A stretch of DNA of 64,000 bases. Origin: Candidatus Magnetocorallium paracelense. Its GTDB lineage: Bacteria; Nitrospirota; Thermodesulfovibrionia; Thermodesulfovibrionales; Magnetobacteriaceae. Positions 44,242-53,104 of the stretch are shown here, one piece after another; the stretch's first letter is position 1; each line of letters opens with the position of its first letter. Below the pieces are notes generated by a model. The model saw only the letters and a list, made by a program, of their open reading frames with translations. It was not told the origin of the DNA and searched no databases. Made by a program: the position numbers and the translations under genes. Location of the stretch: assembly GCA_029001845.1 (NCBI GenBank), contig JAREWP010000033.1, positions 124,001-188,000 of the forward strand. The letters run 5' to 3'.

Positions 44242-44562
44242 ATGACTATTTTTGACGCTTTTAGAAACACGATGCTTGTCGGGCTTGGAGCTCAGGAAAA
44301 GGCCAGGGAGTTTATGGAGGAACTGGTAAAAAAAGGAGAGTTAAGTGAATCTCAGGGTGCTAAAATTTTTAAGGAGTGGTCCGAAAAAACCGGAAAAACT
44401 TCTATGGAAATACCTTTGACCTTTATAGAAATGATATCGAAACCAATGGAGAAGCTGAACCTTGCAACAAAAGAGGATATAGAAAAAATCAATAAAAAAA
44501 TTAGCACCCTCACTGCCAGAGTGAGTAAACTGGAAGACAGCGAAGAAGCGGACAACAAGTAG
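44242..44562 (+). CDS. Phasin-like / polyhydroxyalkanoate granule-type coiled-coil protein
   Basis: A 106-residue highly helical protein. The N-terminal part (LVGLGAQEKAREFMEELVKKGE) and a Lys/Glu-rich coiled coil near the end (KKISTLTARVSKLED) match the PhaF/PhaI-like phasin group. A strong AGGAGGATATA site precedes the ATG. In genomes without PHA synthesis such proteins often sit beside UbiB/AarF genes and have an unknown role; here UbiB lies 18 bases downstream. Confidence 0.7.
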   Translation: MTIFDAFRNTMLVGLGAQEKAREFMEELVKKGELSESQGAKIFKEWSEKTGKTSMEIPLTFIEMISKPMEKLNLATKEDIEKINKKISTLTARVSKLEDSEEADNK

Positions 44563-44580
44563 TGGAGCGCTGTAGACTCA

Positions 44581-46281
44581 ATGTTTCTTGAACTCTTAAA
44601 GCTGAAGCGAACTTACAGGAATATCAACAGAATTACTCAGATTTTAAATATACTTGTAAAGCACGGATTTGGTCAGTTCGTAGAACAGCTTAACCTTCAC
44701 AGCCTCATTCCCTTCAGTAAAAGGCTGAAGATAATGACTGAAGGCGATATTCCCGACACCTCTCTCCCCGACAGGTTGAGAATCGTCTTTGGAGAACTTG
44801 GCCCTTCATTTATCAAGCTCGGTCAGTTACTTTCGTCAAGGCCGGATCTGATAACCGATAAACTCGCAGACGAATTTAAAAAACTCCAGGATAAGGTTCC
44901 TCCCTTTTCATTCGAAGAAGCAGGGCGTATCATTGAAGAGGATATAGGAGCGCCTGTTTTCGATATTTTCAGCGATTTCAGTGAGCAACCCATTGCTGCG
45001 GCTTCTATATCTCAAGTACATACCGCTGTTTTGAAAGAGGGGACGAAAGTCGTTGTTAAGGTGCAACGTCCGGATATAAGAGCTACGATAGAGACCGATA
45101 TCAGCATAATGAAGATTTTAGCCGGCCTGATGCTCAAATATATTCCCGAGACAGAAGTATTCAATCCCGCCGGTATTGTTGATGAATTTGCAAAGACAAT
45201 AAGAAAGGAACTCAATTTTCTTGACGAAAAAAGAAATATCGAGAGATTTGCTCTGAGTTTTAAAGATGTCCCGAGCCTGACCATACCCGAGGTTCATTCC
45301 CATATCTCTTCAGAGAGGGTCATAACGATGGAATATGTAGACGGCATAAGGATCGACGATGTGAAATCGATAGACCGGGCCGGCCTGGACAGAAGCGAGA
45401 TAGCCAGGATTGCAGTAAACGCCTATTTCAAGATGATGCTTGAAGACGGCTTTTTTCATGCGGACCCTCATCCAGGCAATATATTTGTTTTACCCGACGG
45501 GAAAGTCGCTCTCGTAGATTTCGGAATGGTAGGCTGGCTCTCACCGGCGATTATGGAGAGTATAGCAACTGTGCTCATATCTATAGTGAATAAAGATTTT
45601 GATACTCTTATAGATCAGTTTATAGCATTGGGTATGGTTACGAACGAATCCGACCTCGAGAGATTCAGGCAGGAGTTTATGACCGATATAGTGGATTTCA
45701 TAATTCCACTATATGACCTTGCCCTTTCGGAGATTAATTATGCCGAATATCTGAATACAATTACTAATCTCGCAATAAAGCACAAATTAAAGATACCCTC
45801 CTCGATCCTTCTTGTCAATAAATGCAATGTTATTCTTGACGGAATAGTAAGGGACCTGGACCCTGAATTCAATTTTATTGACGTGGCCACGCCCTATGCG
45901 ACAAAGCTCATCAGAAAGAGATATGGACCCAAGAAAGTAGTTGAGAAATTAAACAGAAACCTGTCGGAATTAAGTGATTCCCTTATAACCATTCCCAGAC
46001 AGATAAGGCTTCTTTTACGACAGATGTCAAGGGATGAACTCAATATTAAGATTACTCACGTCGGAATGGAGAGCCTGAAGAGGGATATTGATAAATCAAC
46101 AAACCGCCTCTCTTTCAGTATAGTAATCGGTTCGATAATCATGAGTTCTTCCGTTCTGACCTTATCGGGACTTGGAGGTAAAATCTTTGACATTCCCGCC
46201 TTGGGTATAACCGGCTTTATAATGGCTTTTATCCTTGGAGTTTGGTTACTCATCTCGATACTACGCTCAGGAAGGCTTTGA
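44581..46281 (+). CDS. ubiB: UbiB/AarF (ABC1) atypical kinase family protein
   Basis: A 566-residue protein of the UbiB/COQ8 family, linked to quinone synthesis. Family motifs are visible: KLGQLLSSRPDLI (KxGQ motif, about residue 80), VVVKVQRP (about 158), HADPHPGNIF (about 296) and VDFGMVG (about 313). Two C-terminal membrane helices lie about 512-560. The biochemical activity is a matter of debate; UbiB proteins are needed for ubiquinone or menaquinone pathways and lipid transport. Convergent with the Hpt-REC gene with only 20 bases between. Confidence 0.92.
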   Translation: MFLELLKLKRTYRNINRITQILNILVKHGFGQFVEQLNLHSLIPFSKRLKIMTEGDIPDTSLPDRLRIVFGELGPSFIKLGQLLSSRPDLITDKLADEFKKLQDKVPPFSFEEAGRIIEEDIGAPVFDIFSDFSEQPIAAASISQVHTAVLKEGTKVVVKVQRPDIRATIETDISIMKILAGLMLKYIPETEVFNPAGIVDEFAKTIRKELNFLDEKRNIERFALSFKDVPSLTIPEVHSHISSERVITMEYVDGIRIDDVKSIDRAGLDRSEIARIAVNAYFKMMLEDGFFHADPHPGNIFVLPDGKVALVDFGMVGWLSPAIMESIATVLISIVNKDFDTLIDQFIALGMVTNESDLERFRQEFMTDIVDFIIPLYDLALSEINYAEYLNTITNLAIKHKLKIPSSILLVNKCNVILDGIVRDLDPEFNFIDVATPYATKLIRKRYGPKKVVEKLNRNLSELSDSLITIPRQIRLLLRQMSRDELNIKITHVGMESLKRDIDKSTNRLSFSIVIGSIIMSSSVLTLSGLGGKIFDIPALGITGFIMAFILGVWLLISILRSGRL

Positions 46282-46301
46282 AAATAAAGCCGGTTAGAGG
46301 A

Positions 46302-47153
46302 TCAATCAATAAGTCTGTATTTCTTCAGCAATTCAATAAATTTACTTTTTATCACAGGCTTAACCAGATAATCCGTACAACCGCCTCGGTAATAGGCTTT
46401 AAATACCTCTTTGGGAGTGTCCATCGCTGTCGTCATGATAATAACAACCTCTTTGTTTTGTTTGATTCCCCTGGTCTTTTCATGTTCTCGTATCTTCCTC
46501 AGCGCTTCCTGACCGTTCATTACCGGCATCATTATATCAAGACAAACAAGGTCATAAGGTTTTCTCTCCGATAGCGCGAGCATAAATGCCTCTACAGCCT
46601 CTCCGCCATTTACGACCAGATCGCACTCACCATAAACAGATAGAATGCTTTTTAACAGCTTTCTGCTGTTAAAGTCGTCTTCGGCAATCAGAATCCTGAT
46701 TTTTGGGGAAACAACGGAAGTATCGTCAGTGCTTTCTTCAGATGCATTGAAAGTGACGCCCATACTTTTCAGCTTTTCCAGTTCGGTTACAGCGCTTTCA
46801 CACTTTGAGTAATCGTAGGGCTCTCCTGTTGTTTCAGCCTCTATCGACTCTCTTAGCAGATCTGTGGACCTCAGAAAAAGAGTGATGAATTTTTTATCCA
46901 CTTTTACCTGTTTTTGACGTGCAACATCCAAGACTTCCTCAAGGGACTCTGCAAAGCGGGATGTACATTCAAAACCGAAAGTGCTGCTGTTGCCTTTTAT
47001 AGAGTGTAAAAACCTGAAAAGATTATTAATCAGCTCCATATCGTCAGGAGAGTCTTCAAGACTCAACAGCGCCTCATCCATTTCATTTAATTCTTCACCG
47101 GACTCTTCAACAAAGGCTTTGTAAACCTCATTTAAATCGTCATTGGTCAACAT
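46302..47153 (-). CDS. Hpt-REC two-domain phosphotransfer/response regulator
   Basis: An N-terminal Hpt domain (about residues 1-110) has the phosphohistidine in FRFLHSIKGNSSTFGF (His about 49). A C-terminal CheY-type receiver (about 150-280) has DLVCLDIMMPVMNG (phosphoaspartate) and a conserved lysine in VKPV. There is no output domain, so it is a signal relay. It lies in the leftward run HDOD-CheY-Hpt/REC. No histidine kinase is in view. Confidence 0.88.
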   Translation of the reverse strand: MLTNDDLNEVYKAFVEESGEELNEMDEALLSLEDSPDDMELINNLFRFLHSIKGNSSTFGFECTSRFAESLEEVLDVARQKQVKVDKKFITLFLRSTDLLRESIEAETTGEPYDYSKCESAVTELEKLKSMGVTFNASEESTDDTSVVSPKIRILIAEDDFNSRKLLKSILSVYGECDLVVNGGEAVEAFMLALSERKPYDLVCLDIMMPVMNGQEALRKIREHEKTRGIKQNKEVVIIMTTAMDTPKEVFKAYYRGGCTDYLVKPVIKSKFIELLKKYRLID

Positions 47154-47175
47154 TGTTTACCTCACTCCGGAAACA

Positions 47176-47550
47176 TTAGGTTACGAATTTTTTAACTATT
47201 TCTACAAGTTGCTCCGTTCTGAAGGGTTTAATAATCCACCCGTTGGCCCCTGCTTTTCTTCCTTTTTCAATCATTTGCTTTTGTGATTCCGTTGTAAGCA
47301 TGACAATGGGTTTGAATCTGAATTCATGCAGGGAACGGAGTTTCTTTATAAGTTCGATCCCGTCCATATCGGGCATATTGAGATCGGTTATAACCATATC
47401 GACATCTATATCGACGATCTTTTCCATCGCTTCGGCGCCACCGGCTGCTTCTATGGCCTCATAGCCCCCTCTTGTTAATGTCAAAGAAATAAGCTTTCTC
47501 ATAGAAGGGGCGTCATCGACGATCAAAACAGTTCTTTTCATTGAGAGCAC
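47176..47550 (-). CDS. CheY-like single-domain response regulator
   Basis: A 124-residue receiver domain: DDAPSMRKL near residue 12, phosphoaspartate in VITDLNMPDMDG (about 56) and IKPF (about 108). No output domain is present. It is most similar in style to CheY, although no chemotaxis genes are in the window. It sits between the Hpt-REC and HDOD genes and may receive phosphate in the same relay. Confidence 0.9.
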   Translation of the reverse strand: MLSMKRTVLIVDDAPSMRKLISLTLTRGGYEAIEAAGGAEAMEKIVDIDVDMVITDLNMPDMDGIELIKKLRSLHEFRFKPIVMLTTESQKQMIEKGRKAGANGWIIKPFRTEQLVEIVKKFVT

Positions 47551-47569
47551 TCAAAAGTAATTGGAAAAT

Positions 47570-48406
47570 TTAAATAAAATCATTTTTAAGCTCGTTATAA
47601 CTTTTTACGATCTTTGCTTTCAGTTCCTCAAAGGACTCTCCCTCAAAAATTGTGTTTCCCAGTTCCATCTTGTTAATTTCGATTTCTCTGCCTAACCCCA
47701 ACCCGAGGTTTTGACACAATTCATCTGAAAGAATGACAATTTTGTTAAGAGCTTCGCACTCTTTATCCAATGAAAGGGCATATTCTTTGGAATGATGATT
47801 TTCTATAACGAATTCCAGTTTCTCGGGAATCCTCCATTTCCTGGCAACATACCCTCCCACAACGGCATGATTGAAACCTAAGGCATCCTCTTCTGCATCT
47901 CTGAAACCGATTCCATCGTTGTTTACTCTTTCCAATATCCCGGCGTAGGTTTCAGGAATACTGTTATTCAGAACATTTTTGCCGACGTCATGTATCAGGC
48001 CGGCGACAAGAGACTCGTTAGGATTGGCCAGCCTGCTCTCCCCCGCCAATATCGCAGAAGCAGCCGATACTGCCAAACTGTGCTCCCACAGGCTGAATTC
48101 GAAGGGATCCTGCCTTCTGTGAAGATCCTTTAAAGACGCCGCTATGATGAGAGATTTCATTGTGTTAAATCCGATCAGTAAAATTGCGGCCTCTATACTG
48201 TCCACCTTTCTGAAGCTCCCGTAATATACGGAATTCGCTATTTTAAGCAGTCTCATGGTTAATGTCTGATCAGAGGCGATGAACTTTTCTACCTGAGATA
48301 CGGAAGGTTCGTTATCTATAATTTCAAGCGCCCTGGACGCAATAGAAGGGAGTCCAGGCAGATCGACCATTTCAAGGATTATTTTTTCGAGGTTGTCATT
48401 ATTCAT
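47570..48406 (-). CDS. HDOD domain protein
   Basis: A 278-residue protein of the HDOD family. Key blocks are VDLPGLPSIASRALEIIDN (about 12-30), IANSVYYG (about 75) and an HD-like GLIHDVGKNVL (about 138). HDOD proteins are thought to act in signalling, and most lack hydrolase activity. The visible H-D and later histidines are partly kept here. It is transcribed with the two phosphorelay genes. Confidence 0.9.
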   Translation of the reverse strand: MNNDNLEKIILEMVDLPGLPSIASRALEIIDNEPSVSQVEKFIASDQTLTMRLLKIANSVYYGSFRKVDSIEAAILLIGFNTMKSLIIAASLKDLHRRQDPFEFSLWEHSLAVSAASAILAGESRLANPNESLVAGLIHDVGKNVLNNSIPETYAGILERVNNDGIGFRDAEEDALGFNHAVVGGYVARKWRIPEKLEFVIENHHSKEYALSLDKECEALNKIVILSDELCQNLGLGLGREIEINKMELGNTIFEGESFEELKAKIVKSYNELKNDFI

Positions 48407-48425
48407 AGTTTTCCTGTAAGGGACT

Positions 48426-49151
48426 TCATTCCAACTCTTTCAGTAACTCCCGCCAGCTTTCTTCCTCCTCTTCATCATCGGAAAAGGTATATCTCTTATC
48501 AGCCAATGAAGAGGTTGCCGCCAGGATTTCTGGAGAAGCGATTACCGCATAAATGGAAACGTCGAGGTTTTTTAAATCCTCTCCCAAATCTGTATCGGAC
48601 CATTTGTATATTACGGAAAGGGGCAGATTTTTTTCATTTATCCATTTTTTAGAATATCTTGGTCCCAACATAGTAGTCACATAAATTACCCTGTATTTGT
48701 CGATCAGTTTTAGAATATCCTCTTCAGACTCACTTTCAGACTCGCTTAGGGCCTTGAGCATAATTCCCGGCTTAATAAAAACCTCCTCGATCTCTATCAG
48801 AAGATAGGGGTCGTCTTTAACAGGGACAAGAAGGAGCCCCTTATCACTTTCCTTTCCCGAACGCGCCTGTATATCGATAAAACCTGTCCTATGAGGTAAA
48901 TATTCCATAAAGGCCAGACCGTCTCCTCCGCTGAGTCTTTTGCCGACCGGCTCTCCGTTTACAAAGAATTCCACCAACTTTCCTCCATTGGAAAAGAAGA
49001 AACCCTTTGTTTCAGCCTTTAGTACAATTGGCTCATTGATACGGCCGAGAGAATCATATATCATTATTTCGGCTGTTGAAACTGCGTAAAAAAAGAGAGT
49101 AAAAAAAAGAATCGATGCTACCTGCACCGCCTTCTTTAACATCAACCGCAT
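48426..49151 (-). CDS. Exported protein of unknown function, signal peptide
   Basis: A 241-residue protein with a Sec signal (VASILFFTLFFYAVSTAEIM). The mature part has two possible domains: a beta-rich N-terminal part, and a C-terminal half (VIYVTTMLGPRYSKKWI, about 165-181) distantly like a HAD/LNS2-type phosphatase region, but no catalytic DxD is clear. An acidic low-complexity patch lies near 130-150 and at the C-terminus. The start overlaps the end of the 83-residue gene by 10 bases, so it may be coupled. Confidence 0.55.
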   Translation of the reverse strand: MRLMLKKAVQVASILFFTLFFYAVSTAEIMIYDSLGRINEPIVLKAETKGFFFSNGGKLVEFFVNGEPVGKRLSGGDGLAFMEYLPHRTGFIDIQARSGKESDKGLLLVPVKDDPYLLIEIEEVFIKPGIMLKALSESESESEEDILKLIDKYRVIYVTTMLGPRYSKKWINEKNLPLSVIYKWSDTDLGEDLKNLDVSIYAVIASPEILAATSSLADKRYTFSDDEEEEESWRELLKELE

Positions 49152-49393
49152 TCTTCTTTGGAAAGTATATAGAAATTAAGACCCTGCCAGGAAAAAAGCT
49201 TTACCTTTCCCTCTTCGTCCGGCACTATGCCTTCTATTCCTTTTGAAAGGAGATAATTCTCGCCTTTATCTATTATTCCTCTGCTCATAACGATCAATGA
49301 GATATCGTTCTCTTTGATATCCTTGATAAGGAGCTTCATATGAAAGTTGTGCTTTAAAAACTTTATAATATCTTTTAATTTATCGCTGCTCAT
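49142..49393 (-). CDS. Small protein of unknown function (83 aa)
   Basis: A short soluble protein without recognisable domain (basic start, mixed alpha/beta). It overlaps the next gene by 10 bases in a manner typical of coupled genes. I could not assign a function. Confidence 0.5.
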   Translation of the reverse strand: MSSDKLKDIIKFLKHNFHMKLLIKDIKENDISLIVMSRGIIDKGENYLLSKGIEGIVPDEEGKVKLFSWQGLNFYILSKEECG

Positions 49394-49667
49394 TTTTTTC
49401 TATCCTCTGGCCGAAAAATGCGGGGATAGCGCCCCGGGAACAGAAATATATGTTAGTATTAAAATTATATTATTAATTTTCTTAAAAAAGAAAGGTGTCA
49501 TTCGCAAATTACATAAAAGCTCTGCTACACAGAAATAATCAGATAATAATAATACAACGAATAATCTGCTATACTTACAAGCAATTATCACTTCGATCGA
49601 TGGGAAGGGGAATTCTCTGATATAGTGTCTGAATTACAGTTTAAAACTGTAGATCATGCTTCAATAC

Positions 49668-49789
49668 CATTAACTTAAGGGGTGAATCACTTTCCGACGG
49701 AAGCGGGTCATGTTTGAGAGGGCGCAGCTAAGCGGAGCCTTCGAGTTTAGCCGGTGAAGGCGGATGGTGCTTTGCTCCTTAAGTTAATG
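49668..49789 (+). mobile_element. 122-bp palindromic miniature inverted-repeat element, copy 1
   Basis: Terminal inverted repeats start CATTAACTTAAGG at both ends; the inner parts have diverged. The sequence is homologous over its full 122 bases to the reverse complement of 63185-63306. The flanking dinucleotide is AC on both sides, which could be a 2-bp target duplication. No reading frame for a transposase fits inside, so it would need one in trans. Confidence 0.8.
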
Positions 49790-49969
49790 ACATTGGATCA
49801 TGCTTAATATATAGCAAACATGGTATTATAGTGCTTCCTTAAATATGGGCTTCTTTTAAGAGCACCAAGGTTCTGAAAACAAAAACATTTGTCATAGAAT
49901 TTTTTGTAGAATTTATGGATGACGAGCAAGGCGCACGATCGGTCATTTTTTCTGGTTTAAGTAACGGTT

Positions 49970-51298
49970 ATGGCGGACAAAATATCTAAATATATTTTAA
50001 TTGTGATCGCAATGGCCTGTTTAGGTGTCGTGACTCTTACGGTCATTCAGCGCTATCCGTTTTTGCATTACAGTTGGAGCGACTGGATTCATTACCTTTC
50101 GTTTTATGTTCTACCACTTGGATTAGTCGCGAGCGTTTTAACGTTTATTGCCTTTTATAAGAAACCCATTCAATTATTAACAATCATCATAACGGCTTCC
50201 ATTCTAATTCCATTTTACGCAATGGAGTTTTATTATCAGTATAACACCTACAACGACTGGGGGAAAGTCGAAAAAGCCGCCAAAGAATGGGGGCGCAAGG
50301 TGGACAAACGATCTGCCAAGGAAGTGGTTAAGCAACTGCTTGATGATGGAGTGGACGCCAGTCCCCACATAGGTGTTCTCAATGATTACCGGCGGGTTGT
50401 CCCATTGGGCGTTGCACCAGACAAACACATAGTTTTCTGCAACGAACTGGGCTCCTATTTAGAGTTCCGCTCTGATCGACATGGATTTAACAATCCGGAT
50501 TCGGTTTGGGATCATCCTGTTGATGTTGTGACCTTGGGTGATTCGTTTACCGAAGGCGCCTGCGATCCTGATAATAAGGGTTTCGTGAATTTACTTAGAA
50601 AAAAAATACCTAATCTTGTGAATCTGGGACTTGGAGGCAACGCTCCCCAAAATAATCTTGCCGCCCTGAAGGAGTATGGCGTCCCTGCTAATCCCAAATA
50701 CGTTTTGTGGTTCCATTTTGCCGGCAACGACATGGCCGGACTACATGCCCGCTGGAATCATTCGATCCTAAAAAAATACGTGGAAGATCAAAATTTCACC
50801 CAAGGTTTAATCAATCAATCCGAGTTGGTTAAAAAGGAGTTTGTACGGCCAACAGAAAAGTGGCTGAACAAGGAGGAGAATCATTTATCTGTGATCGATA
50901 AAATAAACTGGAACCACTTGGCGAAACTATATTTTGTCCGTCAATCACTCGGTCAAACCCATTATGTTCATGACTCTGACCTTTTTAAAAGATTTGCGCA
51001 AGTCATGACAAAGGCCAAAGAACACACTGACACTATTGGATCAAGGCTTATTTTTGTCAATATTCCCGATGGCAGGAAATTGATGATGGTCAAAGATATA
51101 CAAAAAGAAAAGACATTCGCAGTTATCAAAAAGCTTGGAATCGATTGTTTTGATTTGGCTGAGGTTATCATGAAAAATGGGAGAGAACAAAACTACAGTT
51201 TTGGCTCCCATGGCGGTCATTTCTCGCCAAAGGGAAATAAACTTGCGGCTCATTTTGTGATGAATACGATTTTTGCAAAAAAACTTGTAAAAAAATAA
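49970..51298 (+). CDS. SGNH/GDSL hydrolase family protein with N-terminal membrane helices
   Basis: A 442-residue protein. Three hydrophobic helices (about residues 9-25, 42-66 and 70-84) precede a soluble SGNH-type domain with the block I motif VVTLGDSFTEGA (Ser in DSF, about residue 187), a block III-like FHFAGNDMAG (about 248) and a C-terminal GSHGGHFSPKGN (about 415, Asp/His region). Esterases of this kind act on acetylated sugars or lipids. Arg codons are mostly CGN (10 of 15), unlike the AGA/AGG preference nearby, so it may have been transferred. It sits between the 122-bp element and the hisS operon. Confidence 0.7.
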   Translation: MADKISKYILIVIAMACLGVVTLTVIQRYPFLHYSWSDWIHYLSFYVLPLGLVASVLTFIAFYKKPIQLLTIIITASILIPFYAMEFYYQYNTYNDWGKVEKAAKEWGRKVDKRSAKEVVKQLLDDGVDASPHIGVLNDYRRVVPLGVAPDKHIVFCNELGSYLEFRSDRHGFNNPDSVWDHPVDVVTLGDSFTEGACDPDNKGFVNLLRKKIPNLVNLGLGGNAPQNNLAALKEYGVPANPKYVLWFHFAGNDMAGLHARWNHSILKKYVEDQNFTQGLINQSELVKKEFVRPTEKWLNKEENHLSVIDKINWNHLAKLYFVRQSLGQTHYVHDSDLFKRFAQVMTKAKEHTDTIGSRLIFVNIPDGRKLMMVKDIQKEKTFAVIKKLGIDCFDLAEVIMKNGREQNYSFGSHGGHFSPKGNKLAAHFVMNTIFAKKLVKK

Positions 51299-51674
51299 TA
51301 CGAACCGGCCTGGTAAGAGTACTTCTCTGATTTTAGCAAAAATGATCACGTCTATTACCAAGCTCTGGCAAATTAAATCTAATGGATATCTGCCCATTGT
51401 CGATATACATGATGTTGCTTTCTGGCTTTACGTCACCATCAGCCATCCCGCAAACCGTGTTAACGGGGCTCCATCACCTCAGCACAACGGCTTACGGCCT
51501 GCGATATCCCTGTCTGCGCTATCCTAGGGTGTTACTGACATAAGCCCAAGACTTGGTACAAGGTGTGTCGGGTCAACACTTCTCTGGTGGCTCTTGCAGC
51601 CACTGGCAGAATAGGCGCTTCGTGGCGCACCGTAGGTACACACCAACGTTTTTTTGCTGCTGAAACCTTGATGA
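51299..51674. other. Gene-free stretch between the SGNH gene and hisS; origin unclear
   Basis: No supported gene. Base composition is mixed and a few frames look decayed (for example reading ISHPANRVNGAPSPQHNGL). A candidate leader motif resembling a T-box was looked for and not found. It may be the remnant of an inserted element. Confidence 0.35.
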
Positions 51675-51728
51675 GTCAATTGGAGACAATTCGTCTCATT
51701 GACCTAATGAGGTCTAATATAATATGAT
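51675..51728 (+). promoter_or_regulatory. Candidate promoter and palindrome before hisS
   Basis: A palindrome GTCAAT-GAGAC-aattc-GTCTC-ATTGAC (51675-51703, with a two-base bulge) overlaps a possible -35 TTGACC (51699-51704). The -10 TATGAT (51723-51728) is 18 bases away. A second inverted pair GACCT/AGGTC (51701-51714) overlaps the -35. This is what an operator would look like, but no regulator gene is identified. Confidence 0.45.
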
Positions 51729-51778
51729 AGATCGCTCGTTTTTGGTTTAACGGGACATTGAGGAATAGTTATCGGACG

Positions 51779-53101
51779 ATGTTAAAAAAAGACGATATAA
51801 AACCTGCAAAAGGAGTAAGGGACTGGTACGGCAGAGAGGCTCTCCTGCGCAACAGAGTGCGTGACACACTGCAGGAGATATTTCAGAGGTACGGTTATGT
51901 TCCTTTGGAAACCCCTGTCATCGAGAGAGAAGACATCCTGAGTTTCAAGGGTGGAGGGGAAATACAGAAAGAGATTTTTAAATTGAGTGATCAGGGTAAA
52001 AGGAGTCTTGCCCTCCGTTTCGACCACACGCTCCCTCTTGCAAGATTTTTCACTACCCATAAAGAGCTGAAAAAACCCTTTAAACGATATGTCATGGGCG
52101 AAGTATTCAGAGACGGTCCCACTCAGCCGGATCAGGGACGATACAGAGTATTTTCTCAATGCGATGTCGATATAATCGGCGTAAAAGGCATGGCAGCCGA
52201 AGCGGAACTTCTTACTCTTGCTTCAGACGCCGTTACGGAACTCGGTCTCGGAAAAGTGACAATCCGGATTAACAACAGAAAGGTTTTGGACGGTATTATG
52301 GACAATGCCGATATCTCCGAAACCTCAAAGTTACAGGCAATTCTTGTTCTCGATAAACTGGACAAAATAGGGGTTGAGGGAGTAGAAAAGGAGTTTTCTG
52401 CTCTTGGCAGTACTGTTATCTCCGATTCCGCCATAAAAAAATTAATTGGTAACACCCTGATAGAGGGAGATAATAAAGAAAAAACCGATTTTCTCCACGG
52501 AATTATATCTTCAGAAAAGGGCAAGGAAGGATTGGAGGAAATCGGACATCTCCTCGATTATTGTAAGGAGATGAATTTCGATTTCGTGGAGTTCACTCCC
52601 TCCCTGGCAAGAGGTCTGGATTATTATACAGGAACGACTTTAGAGGTCTTTTTGGAGAATAAGGAGGTTATTGATTCCGCACTTCTGGCAGGAGGCCGTT
52701 TTGATAATCTGCTTGGAGATTTTTCCGGTTCCGACGAACCGATATATGCAATAGGCATATCTTTCGGACTGGAAAGGATATGTACGGCAATCGAGTCTTC
52801 CTCTTTGAATGGGAAGGAGACAACTACGGAGCTTTTTATCATTCCCATGAAAACAATGGCTCAAAGCCTGAAAAGGGCCCATATGTTAAGAAAGGAAAAG
52901 ATAAATACAGACGTCGAACTTAATGGAAGAAGCCTTAAAGCGGCAATGCGCTATGCCAATTCTTCCAACATTCCCTTTGTCGGGATTATCGGAGAAGATG
53001 AAATAAACAATGATGTTATTTCCATAAAAAGATTGAGCGACGGTATGCAAAATAAAGTCAAAATTAACGATGTCAAATCCTATTTAAAAGAAAACAGGTA
53101 A
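51779..53101 (+). CDS. hisS: Histidyl-tRNA synthetase
   Basis: Charges tRNA-His. The class II motif 2 (VFRDGPTQPDQGRYRVF) is about residues 109-125, and the HisRS-specific SLARGLDYYTGTTLEV lies near 275. A C-terminal anticodon-binding domain (AHMLRKEKINTDVELNGRSL) covers about 360-440. All HisRS-specific elements are present, so I call it the synthetase and not HisZ. I prefer ATG 51779; the TTG at 51758 adds seven residues. It opens the five-gene run to 56969, where each gene follows the last within 0-4 bases. Confidence 0.9.
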   Translation: MLKKDDIKPAKGVRDWYGREALLRNRVRDTLQEIFQRYGYVPLETPVIEREDILSFKGGGEIQKEIFKLSDQGKRSLALRFDHTLPLARFFTTHKELKKPFKRYVMGEVFRDGPTQPDQGRYRVFSQCDVDIIGVKGMAAEAELLTLASDAVTELGLGKVTIRINNRKVLDGIMDNADISETSKLQAILVLDKLDKIGVEGVEKEFSALGSTVISDSAIKKLIGNTLIEGDNKEKTDFLHGIISSEKGKEGLEEIGHLLDYCKEMNFDFVEFTPSLARGLDYYTGTTLEVFLENKEVIDSALLAGGRFDNLLGDFSGSDEPIYAIGISFGLERICTAIESSSLNGKETTTELFIIPMKTMAQSLKRAHMLRKEKINTDVELNGRSLKAAMRYANSSNIPFVGIIGEDEINNDVISIKRLSDGMQNKVKINDVKSYLKENR

Positions 53102-53104
53102 AAA

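Noticed and set aside
51500-51780. T-box type leader before hisS
   Set aside because: No AGGGTGGNACCGCG motif; CTAGGGTGTTAC near 51528 is too far from consensus and has no terminator hairpin after it.
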